NCBI GenBank assembly: GCA_019693395.1 | Contig: JAAMXP010001735.1 | Location: 1-30,216, forward strand | Direction of reading: 5' to 3' | Source of the DNA: Ettlia oleoabundans | Lineage: Eukaryota > Chlorophyta > Chlorophyceae > Chlamydomonadales | DNA length: 30,216 bases | In this document: in pieces, positions 24,393-30,216 of the stretch | How positions within the stretch are numbered: position 1 is the first letter of the stretch | How the letters are laid out: each line of letters opens with the position of its first letter | Notes under the pieces: generated by a model | Databases searched by the model: none | What the model was told of the DNA's origin: nothing | What the model saw: only the letters and a program-made list of their open reading frames with translations | Program-made: the position numbers and the translations under genes

Positions 24393-24777
24393 ATCATGGG
24401 ATGGTGTGCTTGCACGTTTGAGGTGTCCCGGGGCTTGATCCGCATCCAACAGACCCCCCCAGCACTGCCAGCCGGCCGTTCAAGATGCGGGCGAGAGCAA
24501 CAGCGGACATGGTGGTGTTCTTTGTCCCGCTCAATGCAGGGCAAGGTAAGAACGTGCTGGTATCCTGCTGGTGTGTCCTGCTGCACGCTGTGCAGCATCG
24601 GCAGGATTGGACGGGTGACAGTGTTCTGCTGCTGACAGGGACAGCAGTATAGGCGGGCACTTGCGTGCGGTGCGGCCATGGCTGGCCCTGGTGGTTTGGG
24701 GCTTGACAGCAGTGGGCTTTTCCGCTCGAATCGCATGATTCTGTGCAGCTGTATCAATACCAGATTTAGTCGCTGGA
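24393..24777 (+). repeat. 385-base direct repeat, copy 1
   Basis: This copy matches 25863-26247 without gaps; I count 8 differences in 385 (about 98% identity). It contains a 93-base stretch (24453-24545) bounded by an acceptor-like CAACAG and a strong donor AAG|GTAAGA, which could be an exon. On the minus strand an ATG in a good context (CACCACCATG) opens a frame of 38 residues. Neither is recognised. Confidence 0.9.
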
Positions 24778-25500
24778 GCAAAGCAGGCGTTGCTGCATGC
24801 ACAGTCCCCACAGGCTGCAGTGGCGGCATCCTGTCCCCCCAACTGTTTCCGTTGTGGTGGCATGTGCCCCGCCCAGCTGTGTTGCAGATGGTTGTATGGG
24901 TGATGTTCATACTGTATCAGCCTGGCACTGTATTTGGACGAGCTTAGCGTTGATGAATTTGCAGAGCATGGATGGCAGCAGGTGTCTGTGCGTGAAGCGG
25001 TTGTCCGCGCGGTTCAGCCGACAAACAGGCAAGACCGCGTTTGTTTAGCTGTCTTCAGCTCTGCTCCTGCCGCCCTTCAGTGATAGTCTAGTAATGGAGG
25101 GAGGCGTTAGCCGTGGAAGCGGTTGAGAGGCAGCAGGTCAGGGCGGGCATGGGAGGAGGGATGGAAAGGTTTCATGCCAGCTTAGTTGTTTGGTTGCTGA
25201 TCTGCAGAAGGGGTGGTGTGGTTGATTGGTGGATGGTTAGGGTGCAACATCCGGAGTTGGATGATGTCAGACATTCTCTTCTGCAGTGCTTCACCGGGAA
25301 CAGATTGGCAGAGCGTGGTGTCGCCAGCAGTACTGCCCGGAAGCAGCTGGCTGGCACACCACCAGTCCAAAAGCGGACCAGAGCAAGAATCGGCCCTTTG
25401 CTGTTAAAACTAGGCAGTGGCAGGGCTCCATCCCGGGTTATATGTGTGTCTGACATCCGTCCCGGTGCAGTACTGCATTCACACACCCTCGTCACCCACA

Positions 25501-25848
25501 GCAAGCGGCGGCATCCCGGCTGGCGGCAGCAGAGTGCGCTGCGCCTGCTGTGCGTCGCGCCCTGGCTAATGGGAAGCGAGGTAGACATGGTGATGCATGC
25601 CAACGATGTCCTGTGCATCGTGCGCTGCCTCGTGTCGTATCCAGCCCCGGTATTTGGGGTGCGTCGTGCGATGCTGCGACCTTGCTGTTCAAGCAGGCAG
25701 CGGCAGGCAGCCAGTCTTGCTTGGGACGATGCGAAATAAGTGCAGGAGGTTGTGTTGCCGATGGCATAGCCTCTGGGCAGCAGCGACGGCGTCCTGTAGG
25801 TTGCGGTGGCCTCGTTGCCTGTGGTGCTGCAGCAGGGCCGCCCAAAGT
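25501..25848 (+). other. Possible exon of an unrecognised gene
   Basis: The stretch is preceded by a fair acceptor (CACCCACAG) and followed by a consensus donor (GTGAGT at 25849). Between them one frame is open for 116 codons and is Ala/Cys/Gly/Arg-rich. No partner exon or domain was identified, and it ends just before repeat copy 2. It may be an exon, a pseudogene piece or chance. Confidence 0.2.
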
Positions 25849-25862
25849 GAGTATGTCAGTGA

Positions 25863-26247
25863 ATCATGGGATGGTGTGCTTACACGCTTGAGGTGTCCCA
25901 GGGCTTGATCCGCATCCAGCAGACCCCCCCAGCACTGCCAGCCGGCCGTTCAGGATGTGGGCGAGAGCAACAGCGGACATGGTGGTGTTCTTTGTCCCGC
26001 TCAATGCAGGGCAAGGTAAGAACGTGCTGGTATCCTGCTGGTGTGTCCTGCTGCACGCTGTGCAGCATCGGCAGGATTGGTCGGGTGACAGTGTTCTGTT
26101 GCTGACAGGGACAGCAGTATAGGCGGGCACTTGCGTGCGGTGCGGCCATGGCTGGCCCTGGTGGTTTGGGGCTTGACAGCAGTGGGCTTTTCCGCTCGAA
26201 TCGCATGATTCTGTGCAGCTGTATCAATACCAGATTTAGTCGCTGGA
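25863..26247 (+). repeat. 385-base direct repeat, copy 2
   Basis: Second copy of 24393-24777, in the same orientation. The equivalent exon-like piece is 25923-26015. The flanks of the two copies differ, except for a weak likeness (GCAAAGCAGG versus TCAAAGCCGG) just past the 3' ends. No TG...CA ends, primer-binding site or polypurine tract support an LTR element. Confidence 0.9.
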
Positions 26248-26658
26248 ATCAAAGCCGGTAAATTCAACCGCACAATGCAGCAGCAACAGCAGCGACGTGC
26301 GGTGGCGGCAGGGCTTATGCTTAAGCCGTCCAGCAGAGGCACAGCAGGGCTGCAGCGCATGCCGACACAGACATCTACCTTTATTTAGGGGCATTACTTA
26401 CAAAGAAGCCCTGCTGTTCATGCCTGCTGTCATGAAATGATAGATTGATGAGGCTAGGGTGACCCCTGCACGGGTGGCCCCGGGAGGAGGGTAGGCACAC
26501 CCGGTACGCTTACTCGTTTCTTTCAGCTTGTCACACGTAAACTATACTTCACTTTGCAAAACCAGCCAGCCCGCCAAGACTCCCGCGAAGCTTCCTGCCA
26601 GTGGTTTTCCTGAAGGGCTTTAACTGGCGGCCACGCCCGGGCATCCCATTCGTCAACC

Positions 26659-27957
26659 ATGTTTCAATGGTGGAAGGCCTGGAAGCAGCGCTGCGCAAAC
26701 CGTGCAGAGGCGCGCATGATTGGCTGGGGCTGGTCTTCAGGCACCCGCGACCTTGCCTGGCACTACTGGCATCTGTTCATGGAGCAATTGGCTGCCATAA
26801 TCCCCATCAGCGTATTCCAGGCAAGCGCTCAGCGCCGCCGCATGGCCTAAGCACGGTCCTGGCGCTACTCACCGCCGCTGCTGCCGTTGCTCGCCAGGCC
26901 TAACTCCACCCCAATCCTGCCTGCAGATTTTGGTGCTGGCCATCTTCTTCCAGAAGGCCCCGGTTGACGCGGGGCTGCAGGTTATGGGCTTGGTGTGCGC
27001 CATTTTCGGCCTATCCTTTTTCCTGGAAGGGTTGCGCGTCTGCATCATGGTGCGCTGACCGGCAGCTGGCAGCGGCAGCACATTCACAGCTGCAGCCGGC
27101 AGTACAGGCACTCTGCCGGCTGTCTGAAGCAGCGGGAGCTTAACGGCTACAGCGTTGATTGACACTGTCAGCTGGCGCAAGCACGCAGCAAAAGCAGCCG
27201 TATCTGAGGCAAGCCGCTGTACGTGCCTCAAATAAACAGCCGCGGCAGCGCAGGCGGCGGTGCAGTGCAGCAACTGCCGTGCTCCGCACTACGGTGCCCT
27301 TCTATGTGGTGTCTTGAACTGCTTCTACGCTCTCAATTGCTTCTGCCCGCCCCACATCTGCACGCTGTTGCCCGCTTCCATTGTTTCCCACAGCCCTTTG
27401 CCGAGCTTTTGGGGTCGGAGCTGCCAGCTAAGGTCCACGTCAGCGTCGTGCTGATGGTTTCTTTCTTCCTGGGAGTGCTGGTCACCTACGCTGAGCCTGC
27501 AATTTCGGCCCTGCGCCCGCTGGCATCGCTGGTGAGCATAGCATGCACAGCACGCAGCCAGCACAGCTTGCACGGAGGGTAATTGATCCGGGGATGCTGC
27601 AAGCGCTGCAGGCAGCGAGCGAGGAGTCAAACGCCATGGTTTCAGCACTCTTGCAACCAATTCCTCTCTTGCTGCTGGTGCATGCTGCCGCTTAGTCACC
27701 CGCCCACCCAGTAGGTACCCAACCCTGTTCCGCTCATTCGCCCATCCATCTTGACAGCCCACCCATCCCAACCGCCACCACCCACCTGCCTTCACGTCTG
27801 AACTCTGTATTACCCACCAGGTCAACCCCTCGGAGGCGCCCTACCTCTACTACATGATGAACCAGCAGCAGGTGGGTGGGAAGCCTGCTGGCCTGGACCC
27901 GACTGCTGTCCTCCCATAAGAACTGCCTGCTCTCCTGCCTGCGTGCCTGCCTGCGTG

Positions 27958-28008
<51 letters not shown>

Positions 28009-30182
28009 TCTTTCTTTCCTGCCTGCCTGCCTGGTCACTGCCTGGTCACCGCCTGCCTGGTCACCTGTCGTGCTTGCAGGAGATTCTTGTGTTGTGTATC
28101 GGGCTGGGGGTGGGGGTGGCGGCAGTGATTGGCACCCTGCGCTTCATACGCGACTGGTGCGCCACGACATGCGTATGCCTCTCCCACGCACCGCACCGCT
28201 TGCATCCCTGCATGATGCACTGACGGACCAGCAGTCAGCACTTGTATCAGAGCAGCAGCAGAACCAGAAGCAGCGGCTGGCTGCAACAGCAGCCAAAAGC
28301 CAGCCGGCATGTTGCCCAGCAGCGATTGCTATGTCCCCAGCCCCGCCCCTTGCCTGTCCCACACCACTTCCTTTCCGCTAACTGCCGCCTGCAGGCCTCT
28401 GAAGCCTCTCATCTACCTCACACTGGCACCCACAGTCGCGGCGTCCTGTTACATGCAGGTGCGGCTGGGAGGTTGCGGTTTATGGGCTGGCCGGGGGCTG
28501 GGGGTGGCGATGGAGGCAAGGCTACAGGGCAGCTTTGCGGTGGTCTGTGCCGGGTGGGGTGTGTGGAAGGGTCAGGAATGCTGTCAGAGGGTGCCCTAGC
28601 CCCGGTTATCTTGGTTGAATTGGTGTACAACGTGTAGTCTGAGACTGGGGTGCCGCCCTTCTGGCTGCCGGCTGTGCGTCTGCCTCCAAGTACACCTCCG
28701 GGCCAGTGGCAGTACCGTCCAGTACACTGGCTGGTTTACCAACCTAAAGCATCGTTAATCCAGGGAGGTGCTGAGCAGCTAGCAGGTGCTGCTCTGCAAT
28801 GCTCTGCCTTCTTACCCGCCTGCCTGCCTGCCTCTGCTGCCTATCATCTTCCGCCTTCCGAGTCCCACCCACATGACTGCCCTGCCCGTTGTCTGCCTGC
28901 CTGCCCTTCTGGCTACCACCTATCACCTATTACATGTCTGCTCGTTTGTGCACTGCAGTGGGGCAACGAAAATTTGGCTCCGCTGCTGGGCATGGCCTGG
29001 GATTGTGGCGGCGTAACCACCGGCCCAGTCACCGTGCCGGTGCGTTGATGCATCTATGTAACAGGCCAGCTGGCAGCTAACCATGCTTTGCTGCCATCTG
29101 TACTTCCATCGGTGCTCACATGCATTAGCCAACAAGCAGCTTCCTGCCAGATTCTAACATGTCGAATCCCGATCACGGTTCATGCATGCGGACAATGTTG
29201 ATAGCCTTGTATGTAGGGCTGGAGGCCTGCTATTGTGCTGCCCCCGCCCCCGCTCCCCAACCCCCTCCCCCCAAGAAACCCCACCCACACCCATCCACAC
29301 CACCTTTTGAACAGACACACACAGACCCTCACATCAAGACACACACACACACCACCCTTCACCCTTCCCACCGCAGATCCTGCTTGCACTGGGCATAGGC
29401 GTGATGCGGTCCCAGCGCCAGAAGCGCCTGGCCACCGCTGCGCTGGAGCAAAGCGTGGCAGCAGGGGCCGGGCAGGCTCTTGAAGGTTTTGGCATAGTCA
29501 CTCTGGCCTCGCTCTTCCCCATCCTGGCTGTTCAGCTACTGGGCATCATCACATCGCTGCTGCATCCTTATGACGAGGCAAGAGTGTTTTTGTTTTTTGT
29601 TTGAGGGACAAGACATGCCCTGGCTGCTCATATGGGCTGCTCCATCTTGCAAGCTGGGCAGTGCAGCCTACTGCTGCGGCATGCTGTCGTTGCACGCCCG
29701 GGTTGCAAGCTAGCACTCCCTCCAGCCTGTGTGTAGCCTCCCTGCCTGCCTGTTTGTCTGTCTGTCTGCATTTATACTTCTTGGGGGCATGTGTGCTAGG
29801 CATCAAAGCCTCCGATAAAGGCTGGCTGTCAGCTGCCATGCTTGCGCCACCCCTACAGTGTGAAAGAAAAAAGAAAGACTACGCCCTGAGACGTTGGTTG
29901 AGGAAGTCAGCGGAGGGAACCGCCTGCCCAGCCATGGCTGGATCAGGCCGCCTCTAGCTGGCTATCATCCTACAGTGTGCTTGCTGCTCATGCTTCCCTT
30001 GCTGACGCTTCACCAAACATAAGTTTGGAATCTGTTGAGGAAAACCCCTAAGCTTCCTCATCCATGTATGTGGTGCCCCCTGCAGGTGCTGCAGATGGCC
30101 CAGGAGGATGCAGCAAAGGCGGAGGACCAAAAAGCCATTGACAAGTAAGCACGCCTTTGCACGAGTCATGTAGCTTTGATTT

Positions 30183-30216
<34 letters not shown>
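26659..30216 (+). CDS. DUF1538-family multi-pass membrane protein (partial, 3' end outside window)
   Basis: DUF1538 (PF07556) proteins are integral membrane proteins, best known from bacteria and thought to be transport-related; the substrate is not established. Exons: 26659-26820, 26927-27049, 27394-27531, 27821-27871, 28080-28156, 28395-28458, 28959-29039, 29377-29577, 30086-30144 (then donor GTAAGC). These give 318 residues and continue. Family marks in order: IIPISVFQ joined to ILVLAIFFQKAP, LSFFLEGLRVCIMPFAELLG, FFLGVLVTYAEPAISALRPL, LVLCIGLGVGVAAVIGTLR, AWDCGGVTTGPVTVP (the hallmark, about residues 218-232) and FGIVTLASLFPILAVQLLG. That is one full repeat; a second often follows in this family and may lie beyond the edge. 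No clear transit peptide. The introns after exons 1 and 8 appear to start with GCAAGC and GCAAGA; exon 8 could also end at a poorer GT (29584). Confidence 0.85.
27935..28032. repeat. (CCTG)n tetranucleotide repeat in DUF1538 gene intron
   Basis: A run of GCCT units, nearly perfect from about 27957 to 28008, is interrupted by a CTTT patch and then resumes. It lies in the intron 27872-28079, between exons 4 and 5. Confidence 0.9.
29230..29370. repeat. C-rich and CA-rich low-complexity tract
   Basis: The end of the intron before exon 8 of the DUF1538 gene is almost purine-poor: blocks of CCCCC, then CCCACACC, then an (AC)n run at about 29339-29352, leading into the CCGCAG acceptor at 29371-29376. 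It probably serves as a long polypyrimidine tract. Confidence 0.7.
30187..30216 (+). repeat. (TG)n microsatellite at the right edge
   Basis: At least 15 TG units run to the end of the window, inside the DUF1538 gene intron that begins at 30145. The full length is unknown. Confidence 0.9.

Larger units (their letters stand above)
24295..26658. other. Long stretch without a secure gene, carrying a duplicated segment
   Basis: About 2,360 bases between the Cys-rich and DUF1538 genes. It holds the two 385-base repeat copies described separately, a possible exon at 25501-25848, and otherwise frames without clear protein character. The longest open frame (25113-25739, plus) has no ATG at its listed start and no recognisable domain. 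Confidence 0.4.

Noticed and set aside
24679..24735. tRNA-like A-box and B-box pair (TGGCCCTGGTGG and GCTCGAATCGC) within repeat copy 1, also in copy 2
   Set aside because: Spacing is about right, but no acceptor, anticodon or T stem can be drawn, so it is neither a tRNA nor a secure SINE promoter.
25113..25739. 208-residue plus-strand open frame
   Set aside because: It opens with GTG, has no recognisable domain and competes with a better-bounded exon-like frame; treated as chance.
24393..26247. LTR retrotransposon reading of the 385-base direct repeats
   Set aside because: No TG...CA termini at the repeat ends, no target-site duplication, no primer-binding site after copy 1, no polypurine tract before copy 2, and no gag/pol-like frame between them.

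Overview
The window reads as nuclear DNA of a green alga (Chlorophyta, probably Chlorophyceae). It is GC-rich, its genes carry many introns of about 100-450 bases, donors are mostly GTGGGT/GTGCGT/GTGAGC and acceptors are C-rich and end in CAG. Reading frames are dominated by Ala, Gln and Glu. The genus cannot be fixed from sequence alone. There is no bacterial operon, CRISPR array or rRNA. I did no similarity search; family names rest on motifs read by eye, and gene models were built by joining exons whose splice phases agree.

Layout, left to right. (1) Positions 1-1170, minus strand: 5' part of a plastid-targeted FKBP-type peptidyl-prolyl isomerase (FKBP17-like), running off the left edge. 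(2) Positions 1416-12153, plus strand: a 20-exon gene for a coiled-coil protein of about 2,316 residues, divergent from the FKBP gene across about 245 bases. (3) Positions 13065-17884, minus strand: a 10-exon ankyrin-repeat gene of about 631 residues with a short F-box-like tail, convergent with the coiled-coil gene. (4) Positions 18969-20395, plus strand: a small single-RRM protein (156 residues) like the RRM half of cyclophilin PPIE/CYP33 and plant AtE1-type proteins, with a two-codon first exon. (5) Positions 21165-24294, plus strand: a 10-exon secreted Cys-rich protein (368 residues, 41 Cys) with six CGxxGxxCC-type motifs, the least familiar protein here. (6) Positions 24295-26658: no secure gene, but a 385-base direct repeat, about 98% identical, occurs twice with starts 1,470 bases apart. 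(7) Positions 26659 to the right edge, plus strand: 5' part of a DUF1538 multi-pass membrane protein gene, here split by at least eight introns.

The genes do not form an evident pathway; this is ordinary mixed nuclear gene order. The points most worth a second look are the Cys-rich modular protein, several apparent GC-AG introns in three different genes, the recent 385-base duplication, a decayed exon copy inside an ankyrin-gene intron, and the eukaryotic DUF1538 gene.
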